A DNA stretch of 64,000 nt from Yoonia sp. GPGPB17 (GCF_037892195.1 NZ_JATACI010000002.1:1984001-2048000), one strand, 5' to 3'; positions 18,953 to 28,549 are shown, counted from the first letter of the stretch. Numbers and translations are program-made. Notes: generated by a model not told the origin, from the letters alone.

Positions 18953-19888
18953 TTAGTTGCCGCGGAAGGCCGCGGCCAATGTCTTAACGGCCTCAATGTT
19001 ACGTGGCCCGGGTGTGGCTTCGACGTATTCAAGCACCACAAAGCGGTCGTTCTTGACGGCTTCAAGGTCAGCGAACGCCGGGTTTGTCATCATGAATGCG
19101 CGCTTTTGCTCAGCGGTAACTTCGCCATAGTTCACGATCACGATGACCTCGGGGTTGCGTTCGACCACGTCTTCCCAGCCGACGGTCGCCCAGCTCTTCT
19201 CGAAGTCATCCATGATGTTTGCGCCGCCAGCCGCCTCGATCAGCGCGTTCGGCATGGCGTAGCGGCCAGCGGTGAAAGGTACATCCTCGCCACTGTCATA
19301 AACGAAAACGCGCGGTGCGGCCTCAAGCGCAGGTTGCGATGCAAGGAAGTCTTCCAACTCTGCCTGATAGCCAGCAATGAGGGCCTCTGCAAGATCAGGA
19401 ACATCGAAGATTGCGGCGAGATTGCGCAGGTCGTTGTACATGTCGTCCATCGATGCCGCACCTTTCTCGCTGATATGGATGCAGCTTTCGGTCAGCTCGT
19501 ACACCTGAATGCCAAAGGGGGCGAGCGTCTCTGGGGTGACTTCGCCACCGACCCGCATGCCATAGTTCCAGCCTGCGAAAAAGAAATCGGCATCAGCACC
19601 GATCAGCACTTCTTTCGATGGATATTGCTCCGAAAGCTCGGGCAGTGCATCCACCCCCGCACGCATCTCCGCGTCCAGTTTGTTCCAGCCGGAAATGCCG
19701 GTGTAGCCGACCATATGGTCTGTCAGGCCAAGCACCAGCATCATCTCGGTCAGGTTGACGTCGTTTGAAATTGCTGCTTGCGGTGGCGCATCGAAGGTCA
19801 CTTCGCGGTCGCAGCTTTGGACTGTGGTCTGCGCGAAGGTTGTGCTTGCGGCAAAGGTGAAGAGTGCGGTTGTAAGGGTCAGTTTCAT
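18953..19888 (-). CDS. btuF: Periplasmic cobalamin-binding protein, BtuF-like
   Basis: The 311-residue protein has a signal peptide (MKLTLTTALFTFAASTTFA) and the type III binding-protein fold of iron-chelate/cobalamin receptors: an N-lobe with QAAISNDVNLTEMMLVLGL near residue 38 and HMVGYTG, a long helical linker, and a C-lobe with GGANIMDDFEKSWATVGWEDVVERNPEVIVI near residue 225. Such proteins hand the chelate to the FecCD permease. The riboswitch-led operon argues for a corrinoid ligand. Eleven bases separate it from btuD. Confidence 0.82.
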   Translation of the reverse strand: MKLTLTTALFTFAASTTFAQTTVQSCDREVTFDAPPQAAISNDVNLTEMMLVLGLTDHMVGYTGISGWNKLDAEMRAGVDALPELSEQYPSKEVLIGADADFFFAGWNYGMRVGGEVTPETLAPFGIQVYELTESCIHISEKGAASMDDMYNDLRNLAAIFDVPDLAEALIAGYQAELEDFLASQPALEAAPRVFVYDSGEDVPFTAGRYAMPNALIEAAGGANIMDDFEKSWATVGWEDVVERNPEVIVIVNYGEVTAEQKRAFMMTNPAFADLEAVKNDRFVVLEYVEATPGPRNIEAVKTLAAAFRGN

Positions 19889-19899
19889 AACTATGGTCT

Positions 19900-20682
19900 C
19901 TAGATTGGAAGGTGGAAAGACAGGTGATTGGTGTCGCTGGGTGCCAGCTTTTCGCGGCGCGCATCCACGCGGAAAGTGCGGGACACGAGCGTTTCGGTCA
20001 GCAGCGCGTCAGGTGTGCCAAAACCGCGTGGCTGGCCATCTTCGAGAACAAGGAGGTCATCGCAGATGTCAGCCGCCATATTGAGGTCGTGGAGTGATAC
20101 GACGATCGTCAGGTCGAGTTGCCGGATCAGTGCCAGAACTTCGAGTTGATGACGAATATCGAGATGGTTGGTTGGTTCGTCCAAGATCAGGATTTCGGGT
20201 TCCTGCGCAAGCGCACGTGCAACCATGACCCTTTGGCGTTCGCCGCCCGAGAGAGTGCCGAAATCGCGATGTTCCAGCCCCGTCAGGTCGAGCATGGTGA
20301 TGACCTTGTCGATGACCGTCATGTCATGTGTGTCAGCACCGCCAAAACCCTTATGGTGCGGGGTGCGCCCAAGCGAGATGATTTCACGGACACTCAGGCC
20401 AAAAGCTGCGGCTTGTTCCTGCAGGACGGCGGCGACATGCTGGGCAGCCGTGCGCGCTGGCATCTTCCAGATGTCCATACCGTCGATCTGCACCTCGCCT
20501 GTTGTGGGCGCTTGGAAACGATAGAGTAAACGCAGCAACGTTGACTTACCGGCCCCGTTGGGTCCAACCACACCAAGCACATGCCCTTTTTTGAGGTCAA
20601 AACTTGTTGCGTGCAGGACTGGCGCTGCGCGTTTGTGCGGGCGCCAGCTGACGTTAGAGACACGCAAGTGAACGCCGCTCAT
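19900..20682 (-). CDS. btuD: Vitamin B12 ABC transporter ATPase, BtuD/FepC family
   Basis: The 260-residue protein carries a complete ABC ATPase: Walker A GPNGAGKST at residues 40-48, Q loop in AVLQEQ near 88, signature LSGGERQR at 144-151, Walker B ILILDEPTNHLD at 164-175 and the switch His in VVSLHDLN near 197. It powers the import complex with the downstream BtuF and BtuC. Its start overlaps the end of the DUF1636 gene by four bases, so the genes form one riboswitch-controlled unit. Confidence 0.87.
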   Translation of the reverse strand: MSGVHLRVSNVSWRPHKRAAPVLHATSFDLKKGHVLGVVGPNGAGKSTLLRLLYRFQAPTTGEVQIDGMDIWKMPARTAAQHVAAVLQEQAAAFGLSVREIISLGRTPHHKGFGGADTHDMTVIDKVITMLDLTGLEHRDFGTLSGGERQRVMVARALAQEPEILILDEPTNHLDIRHQLEVLALIRQLDLTIVVSLHDLNMAADICDDLLVLEDGQPRGFGTPDALLTETLVSRTFRVDARREKLAPSDTNHLSFHLPI

Positions 20683-21085
20683 GACACCAGTGCCTTTGTG
20701 TCTTCCAGGGCAATCATCGCCGCAGGAACGCGCGCCAGCGTAGATTTTCGCAGTTTTCCGGGCCGGTCAACAGAGGAACACCAGCCGTCGTGCAGCAGGG
20801 CGTATTGCTTGGCGAACGCGACCAGATCGTTGATGTCATCCTCTGGCGTCATATCACCGAAGAGGTAGGTCGCCTTCTGGGTGCCGTGATAGGCCACGGT
20901 GCAAGGCGATCGCAGCCTGCCATGCAGGCAACGCCGGAAATGGCGAAGTCCTCAGAAATGCTATCTCCCGCCGCAGCAATCGCCTTGCGCAGTTTTTCGA
21001 TCAGTTCATATCCGGGGCGGCAATCCGTCCCTTTATGTTTGCACGATGTACAAACGGTGATGCGATGTTGTGTTGTCCGGTCCAT
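20679..21085 (-). CDS. DUF1636 family protein, B12-associated, with one-base frameshift
   Basis: Two frames together give a 135-residue DUF1636 protein. The first (from 21085) holds a Cys-rich start VCTSCKHKGTDCRPG and GVACMAGCDR; the second continues from VAYHGTQKATYLFGD to the end. They meet near 20904, where adding one C to CGCCTTGCACC gives C-D-R-P-C-T-V-A-Y-H, continuous with the family. DUF1636 genes are often linked to cobalamin genes, and the Cys set suggests a metal or Fe-S site; the role is not established. It is the first gene after the riboswitch. A base-calling indel is the likeliest cause of the break. Confidence 0.72.
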
Positions 21086-21210
21086 GCAGCCCTCCGCGCA
21101 AATGCGGGGCTTGAGAACGGCATGTCTGTGCGGCCAGTTGAGCCTGTTTCACCATCATGATCTCCGCTCCGGACACCCCGCCCGGTTTGAGTTTCTTTGG
21201 CACATTTCTG

Positions 21211-21417
21211 TACCCTTTGATGGCAGGTCTCCTGACTTTGCGGGTCGCTGCTTGCCCGATCCCTTCCCGAGCGTTTGCTCAGTGGTGATCATCGGGGTCG
21301 CTCGCCGCTCACAGTTGCGGGGGCAGTTACGGATTTGGCGCGCTTTGGCTCTTCCTCACCGTATTCCCTTTTCATCCCGGACGCATTTTCGGCGCCAGAG
21401 AACCATCGGTTGCACTG
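21211..21417 (-). promoter_or_regulatory. Cobalamin (AdoCbl) riboswitch
   Basis: Read on the minus strand, the leader contains the diagnostic blocks in order: AAAGGGAATACGGTGAGGAA, then TGCCCCCGCAACTGTGAGCGG, a CCACTG segment, and the B12 box AGTCAGGAGACCTGCC. It lies about 125 bases upstream of the DUF1636 gene. Such elements shut down translation or transcription of the downstream genes when cobalamin is bound, and identify the operon as B12 uptake. Confidence 0.93.
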
Positions 21418-21519
21418 TTTGCGATTCCGCGCGAGGGGTCAAGTAGTGACTTGACAGTTGTGGTGTCATTTCAGACTGATGCCATGAAATGAACTGCTTG
21501 TCGCATTGGAGGCTCAACT

Positions 21520-21975
21520 ATGATGATACGCGACGCCATGGCTGAAGATGCGACTGAAATGAGCGTTCTGCTGCGCGAGCTGACAGCGGCACGCAAACGC
21601 ACGAGCCCCGATACCGAAGCGCATGTCCTGTCTTATTATATCAATGATCCCGTCAGAATAATATGCTCTGTGGCGGAACATGAGGATGTGATCTTGGGGT
21701 TCCAATCTCTTAGAATGGCAACGTCGGGCAACCAATGGGGTGTCGAGCCGGGATGGGGCATTGTAGGGACGCACATAAGGCCGTCTGCGGCGCGGCGTGG
21801 CGCGGGTCGTGCTTTGTTTGATGTAACCAAGAAAGCGGCACGCGATGCCGGACTGATCCATATTGATGCCGCGATCGCCGCGACCAACCCCGAAGGCCTT
21901 GGATATTACGAGGCCATGGGCTTCAAGACCTACCGGAAACCGGAAGGCCTGATTTGTAAGCGGTTCGATGTGTGA
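21520..21975 (+). CDS. GNAT-family N-acetyltransferase
   Basis: The 151-residue protein is a single GNAT domain: MMIRDAMAEDATEMSVLLREL start, the acetyl-CoA loop RPSAARRGAGRALFD near residue 87 (variant of R/QxxGxG/A), and the late strand GLGYYEAMGFKTYRKP. It transfers acetyl from acetyl-CoA to an amine; the substrate is unknown. It faces the riboswitch leader divergently and converges on the GMC oxidoreductase gene. Confidence 0.8.
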   Translation: MMIRDAMAEDATEMSVLLRELTAARKRTSPDTEAHVLSYYINDPVRIICSVAEHEDVILGFQSLRMATSGNQWGVEPGWGIVGTHIRPSAARRGAGRALFDVTKKAARDAGLIHIDAAIAATNPEGLGYYEAMGFKTYRKPEGLICKRFDV

Positions 21976-22007
21976 AAGAACCAATCAGAGGGCGTAGGCT
22001 GCTACCG

Positions 22008-23619
22008 CTAAGCATCCTCCAAAATCAAATCAGATGCTTTTTCACCGATCATGATCGCCGGGGCATTGGTGTTCCCCGAGACAATCTCTGGCATGATCGA
22101 ACAATCGGCCACACGCAAACCGTCGATCCCATGCACCCGCAGGCGTTCGTCGACCACGGCTTCTTTGCCTTGACCCATCTTGCAGGTGCCCGTGGGGTGA
22201 TAGATTGATGCCGTGTTGCTGCGTGCCCAATCGAGCGTCGCCTCATAGTCGTCCATGGGCAGGTCGGCGTGGGGGCGGAACTCTTCGCTGATCTTGGAGG
22301 TCAGCGGCGCATGCTTTGCGATGGTGCGGGCGATGTTCACGCTTAGCCACGACGGTTCGGCAATCCGTCTCAGTCGACAGGTAGTTCGGGATGATTTTGG
22401 GGTAGGCCTTTGGGTCGTTCCCTTGCAACCTGATCTCGCCTTTGCTTTCGGGCCGTAGCTGGCACACCGACATGGTGAAGGCCGAGAATTTGTCGGCCCC
22501 TTTGCCAGGGTTTTCGGCAGAGAGCGGTTGGACGTGGAACTGGATATCGGGCGTTTCGATGTCGTCGCGGGTTTTCAGGAACCCGGTTGCCAGGCTGGCC
22601 GCCATTGTCATCGGCCCCGCACGGAACATCAAATACTTCAGGCCGATCTTGGCCTGTCCGAAGAGCGAGCTGACCTCGTCGTTGAGTGTGGGTTCGTTGC
22701 ATTTGTAGACCAGCCGCGCTTGCAAATGGTCTTGCATGTTCTTCCCAACGCCGGGCAGGTCATTGATCACATTGATCCCATTTTCGTTAAGCTGTGCGGC
22801 CTCACCGATGCCTGAGAGCATCAGGATCTGAGGCGAGTTAATCGCACCGCCCGAAAGCACAATTTCCTTGCGCGCTGTGACCTTTTGCAGAGTGCCGCTG
22901 CGGTCGGTGTACGTAACGCCCGTGGCGCGCTTGCCTTCGATGATGACCTTTTCAACCTGTGCATGGGTGATGATTTGCAGGTTTTCGCGCGATTTCACCG
23001 GATTGAGGAAAGCAACAGCTGAACTGCACCGGCGACCATTGCGTGCGGTCAGTTGGAAGAAACCAACACCTTCCTGATCTGCGCCGTTATAGTCCGGGTT
23101 GAACTTGTAGCCTGCCGCTTGTGCCGCAGCGACCCACGCATCGGTGATGGGGCGCTGGATCCGCATGTTGGAGACCGACAGATTTCCCTCATTGCCATGA
23201 AATTCATCTGCACCGCGTTCATTACTCTCGGATCGCTTGAACAGCGGCAAAACATCATCCCAGCCCCATCCAGCGTTTCCCATTTGACGCCAGCGGTCGT
23301 AGTCCTGTGGCTGACCGCGTACATAAAGGAGGCCGTTGAGAGAAGACGATCCGCCCAAGACCTTACCGCGGGGCCATTCGATAGATCGCCCATTCAAGCC
23401 TGGATCCGGTTCCGTCTTGTAGCACCAGTCCACCTTTGGATTATGGATGGTTTTGAAATACCCGACGGGGATGTGAATCCAGGGATTGTTGTCTTTTCCG
23501 CCAGCCTCAAGCAGGATCACCTTATGAGCTGGATTTGCACTCAAACGGTTGGCAAGGACGCACCCTGCGGACCCTGCACCTACAACAATAAAATCGGCTT
23601 CCACTGAATCGTTCTCCAT
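22008..23619 (-). CDS. GMC-family FAD-dependent alcohol/choline dehydrogenase-like oxidoreductase
   Basis: The restored protein has 536 residues. It begins with the FAD dinucleotide fold ([19 protein letters not shown] at residues 9-27, LLEAGG), the GMC signature 1 ([18 protein letters not shown] near residue 85) and signature 2 ([17 protein letters not shown] near residue 256), and ends with the catalytic HPTGTCKMG and [13 protein letters not shown]. The frame breaks at GCTTAGC (22341-22347); GCCGGC there yields T-V-V-A-G-V-N-I-A-R and a whole-codon length. GMC enzymes oxidise alcohols such as choline. The adjacent divergent TRAP transporter may supply the substrate. Confidence 0.85.
22341..22347. 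other. GCTTAGC in place of an expected GCCGGC (GMC oxidoreductase)
   Basis: The one-base-longer variant splits the FAD enzyme into two frames. With GCCGGC the minus strand reads V-A-G-V-N-I-A-R-T-I, matching the family. Confidence 0.75.
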
Positions 23620-23709
23620 TTATTTGAAAAAACTCTATGCAGAACGGTCAGACTATACTAGGCTTTTTTGAAACTAATAGTCTCAATAATCGACAGCATG
23701 GGAGGAAAC

Positions 23710-24942
23710 ATGATGATTGGAGATAAACTCAGCCGTATTTCGCGGCGGGATCTGTTTAAGCTGGCAGGGCAGTACGGGATGAGCTCGACGCTGATGGCAG
23801 CGGGTACGTTTGGTGGGGCCATGAGCCTTGCAAACTTGGCGTCTGCGGCTGAATCGACCTACGAGCGTCGCTTCTCGAAAGAGGCAAAATATAACCTCAA
23901 ATTCGGTGCATCCGGCTTTAATGCGCGCAACCTTTTGATCGAGCGCGCTGGTGCGCTGGAATTCGCGCGTGACCTTGAAGCACGGACAGATGGTGAGATT
24001 TGCATCGAGTTTATAGGTGACAACCAAATCTGCGGTCAGACATCTTGCGTTGAAAAAACACAGCAGGGGATCGTTGATATCTACGCGGCATCCACACAGA
24101 ACTCTGCCGGTGGTGCACCTTATCTGAACGTTCTGGACTACGCCTATATGTTCCGTAACCGTGCGGACCAGTATCACTTCCTGTATTCACCAGCGTCCAT
24201 GCGTCTTCTGCGTGAACCATATGAGAAGCGCCACGGTCTGAAGTTCCTGTTCAGCCACGCCGAACTTCGCGGTATCCAGTTGGGTCTGAACTTTGAAGAC
24301 AAGCCAACGGTGACGTCGATTGACGAACTGGCAGGCACAAAAAACCGTGTCACCGGTACGCAGCTTGGTCGCATCGCGATGAACGCTTTGAACCTGAACC
24401 CTGTTCCGGTTGCTTGGGAAGAAACACTCGACGGCCTGAAGCAGGGTCTGATCGACGGTGCTGAAACATGGGCGTCTGCGGTGGCATATGCGAACATGGC
24501 ACCCGTGGTATCCCAATCGGTTCACCTGAACTTCTTCTGCGGGACAGAACACACAGCCATGTCGGCCTCTGTCTTCGATAGCCTTGAGGGTTATTTGCAG
24601 GATGCGGTGATGGAATCATCCTATTGGGCACAGACACATGTTCAGGCCGCGAACGAAGTTGCTTTGATCAACACCGTTGGTCAGTCTGATCCACAGCTGC
24701 CAAACACAATCTTTGCACAGAACAACGTGCGCAACGCATTCCTGTCTCCAGAAGAGATCCGGAAAGCCGAAGAGATGTGTTCACCTGAGTTCCAGCCAGC
24801 ACTCTGGGAAGAGTGGCGTGAGCGCCTGAACGGGTGGTCCGGCGGTTTGGACACATATCAGGAAATCTATGACGAGGTACGTACAATTGACGGCGACACA
24901 CTGCCTGAGAACGTCGAGCCACGTCGTTGGTGGAAAGGCTAA
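23710..24942 (+). CDS. TRAP transporter substrate-binding protein, DctP family, Tat-exported
   Basis: The 410-residue protein starts with a twin-arginine signal (SRISRRDLFKLAG at residues 7-19) and continues as a DctP-type solute receptor with the family helix-strand pattern and conserved segments GRIAMNALNLNPVPVAWEETLDGLKQGLIDGAE near residue 230. ATG 23710 is chosen because GGAGG lies seven bases upstream; an alternative start at 23668 precedes that site. It binds an organic acid or related solute in the periplasm for the DctQ-DctM permease downstream. The substrate is unknown. Confidence 0.85.
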   Translation: MMIGDKLSRISRRDLFKLAGQYGMSSTLMAAGTFGGAMSLANLASAAESTYERRFSKEAKYNLKFGASGFNARNLLIERAGALEFARDLEARTDGEICIEFIGDNQICGQTSCVEKTQQGIVDIYAASTQNSAGGAPYLNVLDYAYMFRNRADQYHFLYSPASMRLLREPYEKRHGLKFLFSHAELRGIQLGLNFEDKPTVTSIDELAGTKNRVTGTQLGRIAMNALNLNPVPVAWEETLDGLKQGLIDGAETWASAVAYANMAPVVSQSVHLNFFCGTEHTAMSASVFDSLEGYLQDAVMESSYWAQTHVQAANEVALINTVGQSDPQLPNTIFAQNNVRNAFLSPEEIRKAEEMCSPEFQPALWEEWRERLNGWSGGLDTYQEIYDEVRTIDGDTLPENVEPRRWWKG

Positions 24943-24969
24943 TACAGCCTTCATCTACCCGAAAGATCT

Positions 24970-25003
24970 GGGCCGACCGAATGGGAGTTCGGTCGGCCCT
25001 TTT
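24970..25003 (+). terminator. Intercistronic hairpin between receptor and permease genes
   Basis: A 12-base perfect stem (GGGCCGACCGAA / TTCGGTCGGCCC) with a short loop is followed by TTTT. It lies 28 bases after the receptor stop and 59 bases before the small permease gene, where it can lower permease expression or protect the receptor mRNA. Confidence 0.8.
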
Positions 25004-25061
25004 CATACAAATAAGATCGCTCCATAGTAGCGACATTATGACACATTAGGGGGAGACCTAG

Positions 25062-25739
25062 ATGTCAATATTGGCTGAAGCGGTGGCTGTCATACCGGCC
25101 ATCTTCTCGGGCAGCACGTGGGATATGCGTCAAGCCTTTGATGCAAACGGCATGTGGCTGTTTTGTTTTGTTTTCACATTTGTGGGCGGGTATCTTGCGC
25201 ATCTTTTGTACCATTACGTGCCGTTCATCGAACGCCATCTAGAGCGTACAACGTCGGTGGTCATGTATCTGATCATCGCAGGCATCATTTGCTGGGGTGT
25301 GATCGACCGGTTTGTCTTTTCGAACCAATGGTCGGGTTCCACAACCGTGCCCCCATTCCTGTTTATGGTGATGGCCTGGTTTGCCTGCTCATATAATGTG
25401 AAGCTTCGCACGCACCTGAGTTTCAGTGAGTTCCGTTCAAAAATGCCGCCCAGTGGGCAGATGGCAACGCTCACGCTGGATGCAGCCCTTTGGTTAGGCT
25501 TTTGCTGGATTGCGATTACGACTTCGCTTCGGTTTACAGCGCTTTCCGCTGATAACTTCCAGTTGGTGGATGGTGTCGATGACGTCATGAAGTGGTGGTT
25601 CTACATCACGGTGCCCATTGCGTTCACACTGATGGCTGGCCGTGTGATCGGCAATTGGATCGAGGATTGGAACAACTTCAAATCCGGTGATCAGATCATC
25701 AAGCAAGCTGTGATCGGGGGGACGTCTAATGGCCGATAG
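25062..25739 (+). CDS. TRAP transporter small permease, DctQ family
   Basis: The 225-residue protein has four to five membrane segments, as in DctQ-type subunits, and is a little longer than average owing to an N-terminal extension. A GGGGGAGA ribosome site precedes the ATG. It pairs with the large permease, whose start overlaps its end by 11 bases, indicating coupled translation. Sequence is poorly conserved in this family, so the assignment rests mainly on topology and position. Confidence 0.75.
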   Translation: MSILAEAVAVIPAIFSGSTWDMRQAFDANGMWLFCFVFTFVGGYLAHLLYHYVPFIERHLERTTSVVMYLIIAGIICWGVIDRFVFSNQWSGSTTVPPFLFMVMAWFACSYNVKLRTHLSFSEFRSKMPPSGQMATLTLDAALWLGFCWIAITTSLRFTALSADNFQLVDGVDDVMKWWFYITVPIAFTLMAGRVIGNWIEDWNNFKSGDQIIKQAVIGGTSNGR

Positions 25740-27087
25740 CACATGGATTACACTTATCTCATTGGGCGTGACGATCTTCTTCATGCTCGGTACACCCGTC
25801 CTGCTCGTCATCTTTTACTGGGTGATCGGCATCAGCTTTGTCATTGACCTGCCTTTGGCAAACACAGGCAACGAGCTGATTAACGTCTTTAGTAAAGGCT
25901 TTGCCTTGCTGGCGATGCCACTCTTCATTCTGACAGGGGACCTGATTAACCAGTCTGGTATTGCCCGACGATTATCAGATTTCGCATACTCGGTCCTTGG
26001 CTGGCTACGCGGCGGTCTGGCGATGGCATCCATTGCGGCCTGTGGCCTCTTTGCTGCGATCTCGGGGTCCAACTCGGCAACGACGGCGACCATTGGTTCG
26101 ATGCTGCATCCTGAGATGGTGAAGGGTAACTATGATGAACGCTTCTCGGCGGCGACGGCTGCAGCGGGTGGTACAGTGGGTATCATTATCCCACCGTCCA
26201 TTATCTTCATCGTTTACGGCTTTTTGCTGAACCTGCCGATCTCAGACCTGTTTGTCGCCGGTATCATTCCGGGTTCACTTATGGTTCTGGGTATGATGAC
26301 GGCTGCTTTTATCATCTGTACCATTAACGGCTGGGGCGTTCTGATTGGCCTGTCGATTTCGCGGATGATCAAAACCGGCATTGGCGCGTGGTTGGGTTTC
26401 TTTGCGATTGGTCTGGTGCTTTGGGGCATCTACACCGGTCGTTTCTCCCCAACTGAAGCTGCGGGTGTGACCGTTGGTTTCTGTGTGTTGGTTGGTTTGG
26501 TGTCCTACCCGCTGAACAAGGTTATGGGGAGTTCTTCTGATCTTCCCGTCGAACAGAAGAGCTATGGCTCAATGTTCGTTGTCGAAGGCTTCACCGTTCC
26601 ACAAATCCCATCCATTGTGTCACGGTCTGCCCAGATCTCGGGCATCTTGGTGCCTTTGATCGCGGTGTCGGTTGCGATGCAGCAAGTGATGTCATCACTG
26701 GGTGCGAAGGACTTTATTGGTGACTTCGTAACCGGTATGGGCGGCTATTATGCGGTGCTGTTCACCTCAATGGCGATTGTGTTTATCACCGGGATGATCC
26801 TTGAATCCCTGCCGGTAACCATCATCCTTGCGCCTATTCTGGCCCCCATCGCAGCATCGGTCGGTATTGATCCGATCCACTTTGCGGTGATCTTCCTTGT
26901 GGGGGCGTCCATCGGCTTTGTGACACCGCCCTACGGGTTGAACCTCTATGTGGCATCGGGCGTGACGGGTGTGCCGTACTTTAGGCTGCTGCGGTACATC
27001 CTGCCATATCTGGCGGCGTTGATCAGCGTCTGGTTCTTTGTGGCACTTGTGCCTGAGACCGCTCTGGCTATCTTGCCTGACAGATAA
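25729..27087 (+). CDS. TRAP transporter large permease, DctM family
   Basis: The 452-residue protein has about twelve membrane segments and DctM marks: FALLAMPLFILTGDLINQSGIA near residue 60, GLFAAISGSNSATTATIGSMLHPEM near residue 107, GGTVGIIIPPSIIFIVYGF near residue 146 and GFVTPPYGLNLYVASGV near residue 400. It is the ion-coupled channel subunit of the importer. The IclR regulator gene begins 18 bases downstream and probably controls this cluster. Confidence 0.88.
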   Translation: MADSTWITLISLGVTIFFMLGTPVLLVIFYWVIGISFVIDLPLANTGNELINVFSKGFALLAMPLFILTGDLINQSGIARRLSDFAYSVLGWLRGGLAMASIAACGLFAAISGSNSATTATIGSMLHPEMVKGNYDERFSAATAAAGGTVGIIIPPSIIFIVYGFLLNLPISDLFVAGIIPGSLMVLGMMTAAFIICTINGWGVLIGLSISRMIKTGIGAWLGFFAIGLVLWGIYTGRFSPTEAAGVTVGFCVLVGLVSYPLNKVMGSSSDLPVEQKSYGSMFVVEGFTVPQIPSIVSRSAQISGILVPLIAVSVAMQQVMSSLGAKDFIGDFVTGMGGYYAVLFTSMAIVFITGMILESLPVTIILAPILAPIAASVGIDPIHFAVIFLVGASIGFVTPPYGLNLYVASGVTGVPYFRLLRYILPYLAALISVWFFVALVPETALAILPDR

Positions 27088-27105
27088 GACGGATTGGTTA
27101 GCAAT

Positions 27106-27875
27106 ATGAAAGACGAGGACACCGGTCAAATTCCGACGAACCTGCGGCTCTTGCTGCTGCTGGAGGAAGTCGCGAAGGTCGGTGTCCCGGTGACCCCTTC
27201 GGTGGTGAATGAAACCCTGGGCCTGCCCAAGCCAACCATTCACCGCCTTTTCGCCACGGCAGAGGCCGAAGGCTTCCTGCAACGCGATATCGATGGCCGG
27301 TCTTACAGCCCCGGCCGTCGCATGCGCCTTCTATCAATCAATACATTGTCGTCGGAACGGGTGCGTACCGTTCGGTTGGCGGTTCTCAAATCTTTGGCGG
27401 TGAAGGTTGGCGAGACCTGCAACCTTGCCATCCCGGAACGTGAAGGGATGTTTTACCTTGATCGGGTCGAGACGCATTGGCCCCTGCGTATTCAACTGCC
27501 GGTCGGCACACAGGTGCCGTTTCATTGCACGGCGAGCGGCAAGATGTATCTGTCGACCCTGCGCCCCGACTACCTTGATCGATTCTTGAAAAATCACAGT
27601 CTGGACAAGCAGACCGACCATACGATCACCAGCCCGGCGAAGCTGCAAGAAGAATTGATCAAAACGCGAGATCGTGGCTATTCGACGGACAACGAAGAAT
27701 TCATGCCCGGCATGACGGCCATTGCCGTACCGATCCTTGATAACAGAGGGCGGCTGCTCTCCACCCTGTCGATCCACGCACCGGAACAGCGCTTAGGCAT
27801 TTGCCTGATCTGGTCGAATATCTGGAGCCTTTGCGCGAAGCAGCAGACGAATTGGCCGCGATCGCCGGGCGCTAA
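27106..27875 (+). CDS. IclR-family transcriptional regulator
   Basis: The restored protein has 255 residues: an N-terminal winged helix (LRLLLLLEEVAKVGVPVT, then LGLPKPTIHRLFATAEAEGFLQRD) and the IclR ligand domain (GETCNLAIPEREGMFYLDRVE, VPFHCTASGKMYLS, RGYSTDNEEFMPGMTAIAVPI). The last 29 residues are displaced by GCTTAGGC (27791-27798); GCCGGC restores Q-R-R-H-L-P-D-L-V and an ending A-I-A-G-R, with a whole-codon length. It likely responds to the solute carried by the adjacent TRAP system. Confidence 0.82.
27791..27798. other. GCTTAGGC in place of an expected GCCGGC (IclR regulator)
   Basis: Two extra bases here shift the regulator's C-terminus out of frame; GCCGGC restores the normal ending. 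Confidence 0.75.
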
Positions 27876-28546
27876 ATCTGCGTTGTATGTGACGCGGTCA
27901 CAATCCCGATCCCACCAACGAGGATCAGGCTGAGTGCCCAGACGACGTCCAGATTGAACCACGTCCGTGACAGGAATTTCAGTCCAAGCCAGAAATACAT
28001 GCCCGCCGCCAATGCCCCGCCTGCGAGGGTCATGGCCGCTGTGTGAACACCTGCTACGATAAAGGCCATGCCGACATTGCTGGCCATCAGGCTTTCGGCA
28101 GCTTGGTGGCCTTCGTCCAAGCTCTCAGGTGCGCAGATCCCGAGGAAGATTGGAACCAACAACAACCCGGCACCATGTGCCATTGCGGCAAGAAAAGACC
28201 AAAGTGCCAGCCGTGATGGTGGGACGCGTGCGAGAAACCTTGGGTGTTTGCGGTTGATCAGCAGATAGACGCCAAGTGCGATCACCAGCAACCCAGCCCC
28301 CAACCGGATTTGCCCTTCCCAATACACCAAAGTCACCATCAGTGAGAACGGTAGCAGGATCGCGCACATTGCCAAAAAGTGCCCTCCCGCCAGCGCGAAT
28401 AGCGCGCCCGGCAGGGCGGATGTTTTGCGTTCCATCAATGCGGCCGACACGGCCAAAGGCCACCCCATCCCCGGGTTCAGACCGTGATAAAGGCCTGAGA
28501 CGATGACGGCCCACCAAAGGGCCGTCACTGTTGTGAGTTCAAACAA
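27872..28546 (-). CDS. Integral membrane protein downstream of a SBP56 gene
   Basis: The 224-residue protein has about six or seven membrane segments and a conserved-looking HGLNPGMGWPLAVSAALMER stretch near residue 21 and a MAHGAGLLLVPIFLG segment near residue 120. I do not recognise a named family; the HGxNPG pattern recalls metal- or sulfur-handling membrane proteins but this is a weak hint. It begins three bases after the SBP56 stop, so the two are cotranscribed and probably act together. It overlaps the end of the IclR gene tail to tail. Confidence 0.65.
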   Translation of the reverse strand: MFELTTVTALWWAVIVSGLYHGLNPGMGWPLAVSAALMERKTSALPGALFALAGGHFLAMCAILLPFSLMVTLVYWEGQIRLGAGLLVIALGVYLLINRKHPRFLARVPPSRLALWSFLAAMAHGAGLLLVPIFLGICAPESLDEGHQAAESLMASNVGMAFIVAGVHTAAMTLAGGALAAGMYFWLGLKFLSRTWFNLDVVWALSLILVGGIGIVTASHTTQI

Positions 28547-28549
28547 GGA

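Noticed and set aside
22007..22013. GCTAAGC at the stop codon of the GMC oxidoreductase
   Set aside because: Restoration would extend the protein by about 30 residues without similarity, while the current end is family-typical. It remains ambiguous and is not counted.
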